From NCBI GenBank assembly GCA_900548495.1, contig URKT01000017.1, positions 1 to 30,105 of the forward strand: DNA of 30,105 bases, given 5' to 3'. This stretch comes from an uncultured Collinsella sp. (GTDB lineage: Bacteria > Actinomycetota > Coriobacteriia > Coriobacteriales > Coriobacteriaceae). The stretch's first letter is position 1. The number at the start of each line of letters is the position of its first letter. The notes beneath the pieces were generated by a model. The model was not told where the DNA came from and ran no database searches. It saw only the letters and a list, made by a program, of their open reading frames with translations. This document shows, one piece after another, positions 1-6,203 of this stretch. A program made the position numbers and the translations under genes.

Positions 1-104
1 CCCTCATAGATATCCGTCGATACATCGCGCAGGACCTCGAGGTTGCCGAAGTTTTTCTTCAAATGCTCAACGTGAATTTTGACATTCTGCTTATTGACGC
101 CCAC
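1..104 (-). CDS. Amino-acid ABC transporter ATP-binding protein (N-terminal fragment)
   Basis: Only the first 34 or so codons are present; the gene runs off the left edge. The visible start reads roughly VGVNKQNVKIHVEHLKKNFG, followed by NLEVLRDVS, which is the usual beginning of a GlnQ/HisP-type ATPase just before its Walker A loop. The likely start is GTG at 102-104. It overlaps the permease stop by 14 bases and has a strong GGAGAGGAGG ribosome site 7 bases upstream. The order binding protein, permease, ATPase on the minus strand is a standard polar amino-acid uptake operon. Walker motifs lie outside the window, so the family call rests on the N-terminus and context. It belongs to the foreign left-hand segment. 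Confidence 0.75.
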   Translation of the reverse strand, partial: MGVNKQNVKIHVEHLKKNFGNLEVLRDVSTDIYE

Positions 105-786
105 GGTTGAGCCTCCTCTCCACCCGCTTGGCAAGGCGGGACAGCAGTGTAATGACGATCAGGTACATCAGCGCGACAATGCTCCACACCTGGAACGCGC
201 TCATCGTGTTGGCCACGACGTTCTTGGCGGTGTTGACCAGCTCGGGGAAGCCGATGACCGACAGGATGGACGTGTCTTTCAGCGTGATGATGAACTGGTT
301 GATGATGGAGGGGATCATCGTGCGGATGGCCTGTGGCAGCACGACCTTGGCCATGGCCTTCCAGTACGACAGGCCCAGGCTGCGGGCGGCCTCCATCTGG
401 CCCTTGTCCACGCTCTCGATACCGGCGCGGATAATTTCCGCCATGTATGCACCGCAGTTCAGCGCCAGGCAGATGGTGCCTGCCTGCAGGGCGGTCAGCG
501 TGAGCTGCGTGTTGATGCCTAGCATGGTATTCAGGTGCATGATGTTGTTGAGCAGCATCGGCACTGCGAAGAACACGTAGAACGCAAGCACGATCATAGG
601 CACGCCGCGGATGACGTCAACAAAAATCGTAGCGATGATGTTGCAGGCTCGGTTTTTGACGACACTCATCAGGCCGACGACCAGGCCGATGATGCAGGCA
701 AAGAACAGCCCGCACAGCGCCAGCAGCAGCGTCTGTCCCATAGCGGCCGCCAGCAGCCCGCCGTAGTTTGCAAGAATTTTAGCCAA
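91..786 (-). CDS. Polar amino-acid ABC transporter permease (HisM/GlnP type)
   Basis: This 231-residue membrane protein is full length for the His/Glu/Gln/Arg permease family (PAAT). It has hydrophobic helices from about residue 12 to 40 and further segments to the C-terminus. The cytoplasmic EAA loop that docks onto the ATPase is visible as EAARSLGLSYWKAM near residue 133, preceded by the typical RAGIESVDKGQ. The start is TTG at 784-786, with AAAGGAG about 9 bases upstream; no ATG fits better. It lies between the binding protein (upstream) and the ATPase (overlapping downstream), so it should form the transmembrane channel of that importer. The substrate cannot be told from sequence. It belongs to the foreign segment, probably a clostridium. 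Confidence 0.9.
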   Translation of the reverse strand: MAKILANYGGLLAAAMGQTLLLALCGLFFACIIGLVVGLMSVVKNRACNIIATIFVDVIRGVPMIVLAFYVFFAVPMLLNNIMHLNTMLGINTQLTLTALQAGTICLALNCGAYMAEIIRAGIESVDKGQMEAARSLGLSYWKAMAKVVLPQAIRTMIPSIINQFIITLKDTSILSVIGFPELVNTAKNVVANTMSAFQVWSIVALMYLIVITLLSRLAKRVERRLNRGRQ

Positions 787-820
787 GGGTCAAGACTCCT
801 TTCGGGGTGGTTGGATACAA

Positions 821-938
821 AGCTTCCCCCCTCGGGGGAAGGTGGCCGCAAAGCGGCCTGATGAGGGGCAGCCCGGCAGACTCGGCCCTCACCCGGCGCT
901 GCGGCGCCACCCTCCCCCTCGCGGGGGAGGGCAAGGGA
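821..938. repeat. Pair of oppositely oriented G/C-rich intergenic repeats
   Basis: Two copies of a similar element sit between the permease and the binding protein. The first (821-870) has a CTTCCCCC/GGGGGAAG hairpin, then a GGCCGCAAAGCGGCC hairpin and a TGATGAGGGG tail. The second (about 885-938) is in the opposite orientation: CCCTCA, then a GGCGC hairpin, then CCCTCCCCCTCGCGGGGGAGGG. From memory, elements of this form are common between genes of Faecalibacterium and related Oscillospiraceae. Nothing similar occurs in the rest of the window, which supports a different origin for the left segment. Confidence 0.6.
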
Positions 939-959
939 TTTTCGCAGAGGCCGCAAAAG

Positions 960-991
960 CGGGGCCGCCCGCAAAAACAGGCGTCCCCGCG
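960..991 (-). terminator. Probable terminator after the binding-protein gene
   Basis: Read on the minus strand, GCGGGGACGCC pairs with GGCGGCCCCGC with one mismatch around an A/T-rich loop and is followed by TTTTGCGG. It lies 14 bases after the binding-protein stop. It may lower expression of the permease and ATPase relative to the binding protein, a common arrangement in ABC importers. Confidence 0.55.
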
Positions 992-1005
992 TGCTTTATT
1001 GCTTG

Positions 1006-1785
1006 TTAGCCCAGGTACTTTGCCAGGATCTCATCATACTTGCCGTTGGCTTTGATGTCAGCCAGACCGGCGTTGAAGGCATCCAGCAGCTCCTGGTTGT
1101 CAGCGTTGAAGATGGCGAAGCCGTAGGGGGCAGGGTCGCTGGCGGTGTCATCCAAAACCTTCAGGGCCAGGTCGCCGTCCTTGATGGAGGCCTTCATGAT
1201 GGGGGTATCCTCAAAGCAGCCAACGCACTGGCCGCCCAGGACAGCCTGGTACATCGTGGGAGAATCCTCAAAGTAGGTGATGTTGAAGCCGTACTCGTCC
1301 TTCAGGCTCTCAGCATAAGAAGCACCCTGGGTGCCGGTCTTGACGGCAATGGTCTGGCCGCTCAGGTCGGCGAAGCCGGCGATGGTGGAATCCGCGCCCA
1401 CGGTCAAGGTCTGGGTGCTGTCATAGTAGCCGTCGGAGAAGGTCCAGCCGCTCGCCTTGCGCTCATCGGTGATGGATGCGCCGGCGATCATGCCGTCAGC
1501 CTGGCCGGCCTGGCAGGCCGCGATGGAAGCATCCCAGCCCAGGCTCTTGAGCTCATACTCAAAGCCCTGGTCCTCGGCGATGGCCGCCAGGATGTCTACG
1601 TCGATGCCGACAAAGTTGCCGGAGGCGTCGGTGTACTCAAAGGGCTTGAACACCGTGTCGGTAGCGATGGTCCACTTTTTGCCGGTGGCCTCGGTGGTGG
1701 CAGCCTCAGAGGAGGCAGTGTCGGCGGCTTCCGAGGAAGCAGCCGTGGAGGATGCGCCGCCGCAGGCAGCGAGAGACAGGGCCAT
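1006..1785 (-). CDS. Amino-acid ABC transporter substrate-binding lipoprotein, signal peptide truncated
   Basis: This is a family 3 extracellular solute-binding protein (polar amino acids). The lipobox LSLAACGG is present and Cys8 of the visible frame would be the lipidated residue. It is followed by an Ala/Ser/Glu/Thr-rich linker to about residue 35. Next come the lobe motifs WTIATDTVFKPFEY and GIDVDILAAIAEDQG, a TDERK segment and a second lobe with SGQTIAVKTGTQG, ending at YDEILAKYLG. The mature protein looks complete. The visible ATG (1783-1785) cannot be the true start because only eight residues precede the Cys, where a lipoprotein signal needs roughly 15 to 25. The missing part coincides with the junction to unrelated DNA. 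Substrate is unknown. Confidence 0.88.
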   Translation of the reverse strand: MALSLAACGGASSTAASSEAADTASSEAATTEATGKKWTIATDTVFKPFEYTDASGNFVGIDVDILAAIAEDQGFEYELKSLGWDASIAACQAGQADGMIAGASITDERKASGWTFSDGYYDSTQTLTVGADSTIAGFADLSGQTIAVKTGTQGASYAESLKDEYGFNITYFEDSPTMYQAVLGGQCVGCFEDTPIMKASIKDGDLALKVLDDTASDPAPYGFAIFNADNQELLDAFNAGLADIKANGKYDEILAKYLG

Positions 1786-1796
1786 GACGGAGTTGG
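1778..1796. other. Chimeric junction between two genomes
   Basis: Left of this point the minus strand encodes a lipoprotein that loses its signal peptide. Right of it the plus strand encodes XseA lacking its N-terminal half. Both genes break within about 10 bases of each other and neither continues on the other side. The exact base cannot be fixed by eye. The simplest reading is a misjoined assembly or chimeric molecule. Confidence 0.8.
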
Positions 1797-2383
1797 CCGA
1801 CGTGCTCGAGACGCGCCATCAGCGTCTGGGCGCCGCGATGGCTTCGATGATCGGGTCAGATCAGGTCGATCTGGAAATGCTCGACCAGCGCGGTCGTCGT
1901 GCCTGGGGCACCTATACGGCTCGTCTGGGCGACGCGCTCGATGCGGCCGCGTGCCGCCCGTGCCTCAACGACCCAACGTTTATGGTCGAGCGTCGCGAGT
2001 CTGAGCTTGCCTTGACGGCCGATCGTCTGTCCGGCGCCATAACGCGTTCGGTTGGGGCCTTCCGCTCCAACTTCGAGCGTCTGCCCGAGCGCTTGATCGC
2101 AAGCACCTCAGGGCTCGATGGCAAGCGCCATGCGCTCACGCTTGCGAGTTCCCGTCTGGAGCATCAGGGACGTACGATGCTCAGTAAACACGCGTCCGAC
2201 CTGGGCCGAGCTGCCGCGTCCCTCGATGCCTTGTCGCCGCTCAAGGTGCTTGCCCGCGGTTACTCCATCGCGTACAGCGAGGACGGTGTGGCTACAAGCG
2301 CCAAGACCTTTAAGCCCGGCGACGCCATCCGCGTGCGCATGGCGGACGGCAACGTGGCAGCAACGGTCGATACGGTCGAGTAG
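1784..2383 (+). CDS. xseA: Exodeoxyribonuclease VII large subunit, C-terminal part only
   Basis: About 199 residues remain of a protein that is normally around 400 to 450. The region is the helical C-terminal half of XseA. It ends in the diagnostic segment LDALSPLKVLARGYSIAYSE, followed by KPGDAIRVRMADGNVAATVDTVE. The N-terminal OB-fold and catalytic region are missing because the sequence changes to unrelated DNA at about 1785. The visible ATG at 1784 is not a real start. XseB follows 42 bases downstream, the usual xseAB order. ExoVII degrades single-stranded DNA to oligonucleotides in repair and recombination. The gene is probably intact in the source genome and broken only by the contig junction. 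Confidence 0.88.
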   Translation: MTELADVLETRHQRLGAAMASMIGSDQVDLEMLDQRGRRAWGTYTARLGDALDAAACRPCLNDPTFMVERRESELALTADRLSGAITRSVGAFRSNFERLPERLIASTSGLDGKRHALTLASSRLEHQGRTMLSKHASDLGRAAASLDALSPLKVLARGYSIAYSEDGVATSAKTFKPGDAIRVRMADGNVAATVDTVE

Positions 2384-2425
2384 GCCGCGTTTCATAGTGA
2401 TAAACCTTTAGGAAAGGAAACAGAT

Positions 2426-2692
2426 ATGGCAGAGAAGACCCCGGTCGAGCAGCTTACGTACAAGCAGGCCTCGCAGGAGCTGGAGCTCATCATCCGCAGC
2501 CTGGAGTCGGGCGACATGGAGCTCGAGGAGTCGCTCGAGAGCTACACCCGCGGCGTCGAGCTCCTCAAGAGCCTGCGCACCCGCCTGTCCGATGCCGAGC
2601 AGAAGGTCTCGGTGCTCCTGAAGGACGTCGACGGCAACGACGTGCTCGCCGACGGCGAGGCCGCCAACACCGACGACAACCTCTCGTTCTAA
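2426..2692 (+). CDS. xseB: Exodeoxyribonuclease VII small subunit
   Basis: At 88 residues this is normal for XseB. The family signature is clear: LTYKQASQELELIIRSLESG, followed by MELEESLESYTRGVELLKSL and a C-terminal helix with LSDAEQKVSVL. XseB is a small helical-hairpin protein; several copies bind the XseA C-terminal helices to make active ExoVII. The ATG has an AGGAAAGGAAA ribosome site upstream. It follows xseA directly and is likely co-transcribed. The acidic tail after residue 70 (DVDGNDVLADGEA) is variable in the family. Confidence 0.95.
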   Translation: MAEKTPVEQLTYKQASQELELIIRSLESGDMELEESLESYTRGVELLKSLRTRLSDAEQKVSVLLKDVDGNDVLADGEAANTDDNLSF

Positions 2693-2713
2693 CCATCTCG
2701 CAGCCTACTTTGG

Positions 2714-2821
2714 GGTAGTCTTTTTGGGACGGGGCTTTTTGACTACCCTTGCGCGACGGCTTGCCGAGTGTTTGCGCTTGCGAAAAAGTAGTCAAAAAAG
2801 CCCCGTCCCAAAAAGACTACC
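2714..2821. repeat. Long inverted repeat between xseB and the HIT gene
   Basis: The left arm (2714-2746) and right arm (2788-2821) are reverse complements over about 33 bases with one extra A in the right arm; the loop is about 41 bases. Each arm is itself bounded by GTAGTC and GACTAC around a GGGACGGGGC core, so each could also fold alone. It starts 22 bases after the xseB stop and ends 10 bases before the HIT ribosome site. It could act as a terminator or processing site for xseAB, though there is no clean T-run. Confidence 0.85.
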
Positions 2822-2846
2822 TTGGTCTGTGAGAAAGGAACCTACC

Positions 2847-3182
2847 ATGTGTGATTGCATCTTCTGCAAAATTGCCAACCACGAGATCCCCTCGACCGTC
2901 GTTTACGAGGACGATCAAGTCATCGCCTTCGACGACCTCAACCCCCAGGCGCCGGTCCATACGCTCGTGATTCCCAAGAAACACTACAGTGACATCGCCG
3001 ACAACGTACCGGCCGAGACCATGGGCGCCATGGCTCACGCCATCCAGGAGGTCGCTAAGGCCAAGGGCTTGGAGGACGGTTTCCGCGTCATCTCCAACAA
3101 GGGCGTCAACGCCGGCCAGACCGTCATGCACTTCCACATGCACGTCCTCGGCGGCAAAAACCTGGGCGAGAACCTCATCTGA
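2847..3182 (+). CDS. HIT family nucleotide hydrolase (HinT-like)
   Basis: This 111-residue protein has the histidine-triad signature HFHMHVLGG near residue 96 and the N-terminal zinc-type CxFCKI motif (CIFCKIANHEIPS) common in bacterial HIT proteins. HIT proteins of this class hydrolyse purine nucleoside phosphoramidates and related AMP conjugates in the cytoplasm. I chose ATG 2847 because it has GAAAGGAACC just upstream and begins at the conserved CDCIFCKI. A longer in-frame reading upstream runs through the inverted repeat and is not credible. The protein ends soon after the triad, normal for HinT. The physiological substrate is not predictable. Confidence 0.93.
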   Translation: MCDCIFCKIANHEIPSTVVYEDDQVIAFDDLNPQAPVHTLVIPKKHYSDIADNVPAETMGAMAHAIQEVAKAKGLEDGFRVISNKGVNAGQTVMHFHMHVLGGKNLGENLI

Positions 3183-3242
3183 GGGCGCTTCTTCCTTGCA
3201 ATGAAACGGAAGCTCAAGCACCGATAACTTATATATCAACGC

Positions 3243-3277
3243 AATAAACCCGAGCGCGAGGGCGTTTGGGTTTATTA
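3243..3277 (+). terminator. Probable terminator after the HIT gene
   Basis: AATAAACCC pairs with GGGTTTATT around an inner G/C-rich part and runs into TTATTATTG. A second short hairpin, GGCGGTG-CCA-CACCGCC (3296-3312), lies in the ackA1 leader just before its ribosome site. Confidence 0.55.
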
Positions 3278-3329
3278 TTGAAGCGTATGTAACCTGGCGG
3301 TGCCACACCGCCTGTTAGTAGGGAGACAC

Positions 3330-4508
3330 ATGAACGTTCTGGTCGTCAACGCAGGATCTTCGACCCTTAAGTATCAGGTCATCGATACCAAGTCCCACAA
3401 GGTGTCCGCAAAGGGCTCCTGCGAGCGCGTCTGCTTTACCGGCGGTACCTTCACCCACGCTGCCAACGGTTCCAAGAAGGTGACCGAGAACATCGAGTTC
3501 CCCGACCACAAGGTCGCCATCGAGGTCGTTCTGAAGGACCTCGAGGCCAACGGCGTCAAGATCGAGGGCATTGGTCACCGTATCGTTCAGGGTGGCTGGT
3601 ACTTCGGCGATTCCTCCCTCGTCGACGAGGACGTCCTCGCCAAGATCCGCGAGGTCGCTCCGCTGGCGCCGCTGCACAACAACCCCGAGGCCAACGTTAT
3701 CGAGTACTGCCTGGAGCAGTATCCCGACCTGCCCAACGTCACGGTCTACGACACCGCTTTCCACTTCAACATGCCCGAGGTCGCCAAGACTTACGCCCTG
3801 CCCAAGGACGTCTGCGACAAGCTGCACATCCGTAAGTACGGCGCCCACGGCACCAGCTACCGTTACATCTCCAAGAAGGTCGCCGAGATGACCAACGGCG
3901 AGGCTCGCAAGGTCGTCGTGTGCCATATCGGCTCCGGCGCTTCCCTGTGCGCCATCGAGGACGGCAAGTGCATGGACACCACCATGGGCCTCACCCCGCT
4001 CGACGGCGTCATGATGGGCACCCGCTGCGGCTCCATCGACCCGGCTACCGTGTGCTACCTGCAGCGCGAAGGCGGCTACACCTTCGACGAGGTCGATGAG
4101 ATGATGAACAAGAAGTCCGGCCTTTTGGCTGTGACCGGCGGCAAGACCAACGACTGCCGCAACGTCGAGGAGCTCGCCGCTGCCGGTGACCCCGAGGCTC
4201 AGCTCGCCTTCGATATGTTCGTCTACAAGATTGCCGCCAAGGCTGCCGAGATGGCCACTTCCATGTGCGGCATGGACACCCTGGTCTTTACCGCCGGCAT
4301 CGGCGAGCACGCTCCGGCTGTTCGCGCCGGCGTTGCCGACCGTCTGGCCTTTATGGGCATCAAGATGGATCATGCGCGCAACGCCCTGCGTGGTGACGGC
4401 GCTTGGTGCCTGTCTGCCAAGGATTCCAAGGTCAAGATTTTCGTCATTCCCACGGACGAGGAGTTCATGATCGCTTCCGACGTCGAGCGCATCGTCAACG
4501 GCAAGTAA
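3330..4508 (+). CDS. ackA: Acetate kinase paralog 1, with altered active-site positions
   Basis: This 392-residue protein aligns without gaps, as far as checked by eye (residues 1-210), to the paralog at 4673-5851. Acetate kinase makes ATP and acetate from acetyl phosphate and ADP. Conserved landmarks are VNAGSSTLKYQ at the N-terminus, GHRIVQGG (R84), PLAPLHN (H116), DTAFH (D141), KYGAHGTS (H173), GTRCGSIDPATV and VIPTDEE near the end. Three positions that are nearly invariant in the family, and standard in paralog 2, differ: Thr12 for Ser, Tyr177 for His in HGTSHRY, and Ser202 for Asn in CHxGNGAS. Start ATG 3330 follows AGGGAGACAC; an upstream in-frame ATG at 3300 adds a non-conserved tail. 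It may be a diverged acetate kinase or have another acyl or carbamoyl phosphate substrate. Confidence 0.9.
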   Translation: MNVLVVNAGSSTLKYQVIDTKSHKVSAKGSCERVCFTGGTFTHAANGSKKVTENIEFPDHKVAIEVVLKDLEANGVKIEGIGHRIVQGGWYFGDSSLVDEDVLAKIREVAPLAPLHNNPEANVIEYCLEQYPDLPNVTVYDTAFHFNMPEVAKTYALPKDVCDKLHIRKYGAHGTSYRYISKKVAEMTNGEARKVVVCHIGSGASLCAIEDGKCMDTTMGLTPLDGVMMGTRCGSIDPATVCYLQREGGYTFDEVDEMMNKKSGLLAVTGGKTNDCRNVEELAAAGDPEAQLAFDMFVYKIAAKAAEMATSMCGMDTLVFTAGIGEHAPAVRAGVADRLAFMGIKMDHARNALRGDGAWCLSAKDSKVKIFVIPTDEEFMIASDVERIVNGK

Positions 4509-4517
4509 TTGTAAGAG

Positions 4518-4558
4518 GGGAGGGGCTGGACGACCGAGTGCCGTTCGGCCCTTCTTTT
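4518..4558 (+). terminator. Terminator after acetate kinase 1
   Basis: AGGGGCTGGACG pairs imperfectly with CGTTCGGCCCTT and is followed by CTTTT. It separates the two acetate kinase genes, so they are probably transcribed independently. Confidence 0.6.
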
Positions 4559-4594
4559 GTGCTCGTTGGGCGATATGCCTGATAGCTATTTATT

Positions 4595-4609
4595 AAGTTA
4601 TGATAACTT
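4595..4609. promoter_or_regulatory. Palindromic operator-like site upstream of ackA2
   Basis: AAGTTATGATAACTT is a perfect inverted repeat with 6-base arms in an A/T-rich stretch (about 4585-4620) between the ackA1 terminator and ackA2. The A/T-rich surroundings suit a promoter region, but no -10/-35 pair is convincing. A half site, GATAACTT, also occurs upstream of ackA1 near 3223-3230. The regulator is unknown. Confidence 0.4.
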
Positions 4610-4672
4610 CTTATTAACATGCGGCCGCCTTAAGGGGTCTGCGTCGACCGTATTGCACTGCAAAGGAGTCTC

Positions 4673-5851
4673 ATGAACGTACTTGTTGTCAACGCCGGCA
4701 GCTCAAGCCTCAAATATCAGCTTTTGGATACCGATACCCGCGAGGTTTTCGCCAAGGGCAACTGCGAGCGTATCGGATCGGACATGGGCATCTTTGGCCA
4801 CTCCGAGAACGGTGGCGCTAAGCAGACCGAGGAGGTCCCTTTCCCCGATCATCGCTCTGCTATCGCTCGCGTGCTCGAGGAGCTCGAGAAGACCGACTTT
4901 ACGATTGATGGCATTGGGCATCGTATCGTTCAGGGCGGCTGGCACTTCGATGATTCCGCGGTTGTCGACGACGAGGTTATGGCCAAGATTCTTGAGGTGG
5001 CACCGCTTGCTCCGCTGCACAACTACGGCGAGGCCGCAGCGATTGAGTATTGCCGTGAGAAGTATCCGGAGCTGCCCAACGTGGCGGTCTTCGACACCTC
5101 GTTCCACATGACCATGCCCGAGGTTGCCTACACCTACGCGCTGCCCAAGGACGTTTGCGACAAGTACCACGTGCGCAAGTACGGCGCCCACGGCACGAGC
5201 CACCGCTATGAGTGGATGATGGCCAAGGAGATCCTGGGTTCGCGCTGCCACCGCCTGCTTTCGTGCCATCTGGGCAACGGTGCTTCGCTCGCTGCTATCG
5301 AGGACGGCGTGTGCCGCGACACCACGATGGGTCTCACGCCGCTCGATGGCCTGATGATGGGCACCCGTTGTGGTTCCATCGACCCGGCCACCGTGTGCTA
5401 CCTCCAGCGCGAGGGCGGCTACAGCTATCAGGAAGTCGATGACATGATGAACAAGCAGTCTGGTCTGCTTGCCATCTCGGGCATCTCCAACGACGCCCGC
5501 GACATCCGTACACGCGCCTCCGAGGGCGACGAGCGCTGCCTGCTCGCCTTCGATATGTTCGCCTATAAGGCCATGCAGCAGGCTGGCTCCATGATCGCTT
5601 CCATGGCGGGCGTGGACACCATCACCTTTACCGCCGGCATCGGCGAGAACGACTGGTCGATCCGCAAGGCCTTCTGCGACTGCTTTGAGTGGCTGGGCGT
5701 ACGCATCGACAACAATAAGAACCGCGAGGCCGTGGGCAACGGCCCGCAGGTCATCAGTGCCGCCGGTTCCGCCGTCACGGTCATGGTCATCCCCACCGAC
5801 GAGGAATACATGATCGCCCACGACGTCGAGCGCCTGACCAAGAACAACTAA
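4673..5851 (+). CDS. ackA: Acetate kinase paralog 2 (canonical residues)
   Basis: This 392-residue acetate kinase has VNAGSSSLKYQ, GHRIVQGG, PLAPLHN, FDTSFHMTMPE, HGTSHRY, CHLGNGAS, GTRCGSIDPATV and the C-terminal VIPTDEE motif. The nucleotide and phosphate positions Asn7, Ser10, Ser12, Lys14, Arg84, His116, Asp141, His173 and Asn202 are as expected. One oddity is shared with paralog 1: KYGAHGTS has Ala172 where most acetate kinases have Phe, a position lining the acetate pocket in the Methanosarcina enzyme. The ATG follows AAAGGAGTCTC. With pta facing it at 6204-7184, it should run the terminal ATP-yielding step of acetate fermentation. This is the better candidate for the housekeeping acetate kinase. 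Confidence 0.95.
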   Translation: MNVLVVNAGSSSLKYQLLDTDTREVFAKGNCERIGSDMGIFGHSENGGAKQTEEVPFPDHRSAIARVLEELEKTDFTIDGIGHRIVQGGWHFDDSAVVDDEVMAKILEVAPLAPLHNYGEAAAIEYCREKYPELPNVAVFDTSFHMTMPEVAYTYALPKDVCDKYHVRKYGAHGTSHRYEWMMAKEILGSRCHRLLSCHLGNGASLAAIEDGVCRDTTMGLTPLDGLMMGTRCGSIDPATVCYLQREGGYSYQEVDDMMNKQSGLLAISGISNDARDIRTRASEGDERCLLAFDMFAYKAMQQAGSMIASMAGVDTITFTAGIGENDWSIRKAFCDCFEWLGVRIDNNKNREAVGNGPQVISAAGSAVTVMVIPTDEEYMIAHDVERLTKNN

Positions 5852-5875
5852 CGCGCGCATTTGCAAGTAAACGAA

Positions 5876-5909
5876 AGGCCTCCAAAGCAACAGCTCCGGA
5901 GGCCTTTTT
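5876..5909 (+). terminator. Intrinsic terminator after acetate kinase 2
   Basis: AGGCCTCC pairs perfectly with GGAGGCCT across a 14-base loop and is followed by TTTTTG. This is a standard Rho-independent terminator 24 bases after the stop. The stretch 5910-6058 that follows holds only a weak GCAGGCG/CGCCTGC inverted repeat (about 5914-5961) and no credible gene. Confidence 0.9.
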
Positions 5910-6058
5910 GCTAGCAGGCGGAAATACCAGTCCCAAAGTGACCATCGCCAGTAACGCCTGCACTCCCAGCAACGGCACCCGGCCATCCAGATCTTCAGCC
6001 TCAGCTCGTAGCCAAGCCGCCGTCCACTCCAGATGCCCTAATTGCTACGTAGCGGTAG

Positions 6059-6187
6059 AAGGCCGTACGGGCTAACCCCTGAAAACAATCCGCAGACCAG
6101 AAACGCCCCCGTTCGTAGCTCCGAAGGAGCAGAACGGGGGCGTTTCATTGGTCGAGGACGTTTTCAGGGGTTAGCCCGTACGGCCTT
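6059..6187. repeat. Nested triple inverted repeat between ackA2 and pta
   Basis: The outer arms (6059-6086 and 6160-6187) are perfect 28-base reverse complements. Inside lies a perfect 15-base stem (6100-6114 with 6132-6146, GAAACGCCCCCGTTC) and at the tip GCTCC-GAA-GGAGC (6118-6130). The whole 129 bases would fold into one long hairpin with two internal loops. It sits between convergent genes, 16 bases from the pta stop, so it could end transcription in both directions. It is far larger than a normal terminator and lacks T-runs. Confidence 0.92.
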
Positions 6188-6203
6188 CGGGGGAGTGCGT
6201 CCG

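Noticed and set aside
821..938. Hairpin repeats as a CRISPR array
   Set aside because: Only two copies in opposite orientation, with no regular spacers and internal hairpins.
1..1785. ABC transporter genes as a horizontally acquired island in Collinsella
   Set aside because: The segment ends within genes on both sides of a single junction and has no mobility genes; an assembly chimera is simpler.
1457..2383. A single long plus-strand frame running through the junction into xseA
   Set aside because: Its first half is antisense to the binding protein; only the part after about 1784 is XseA-like.
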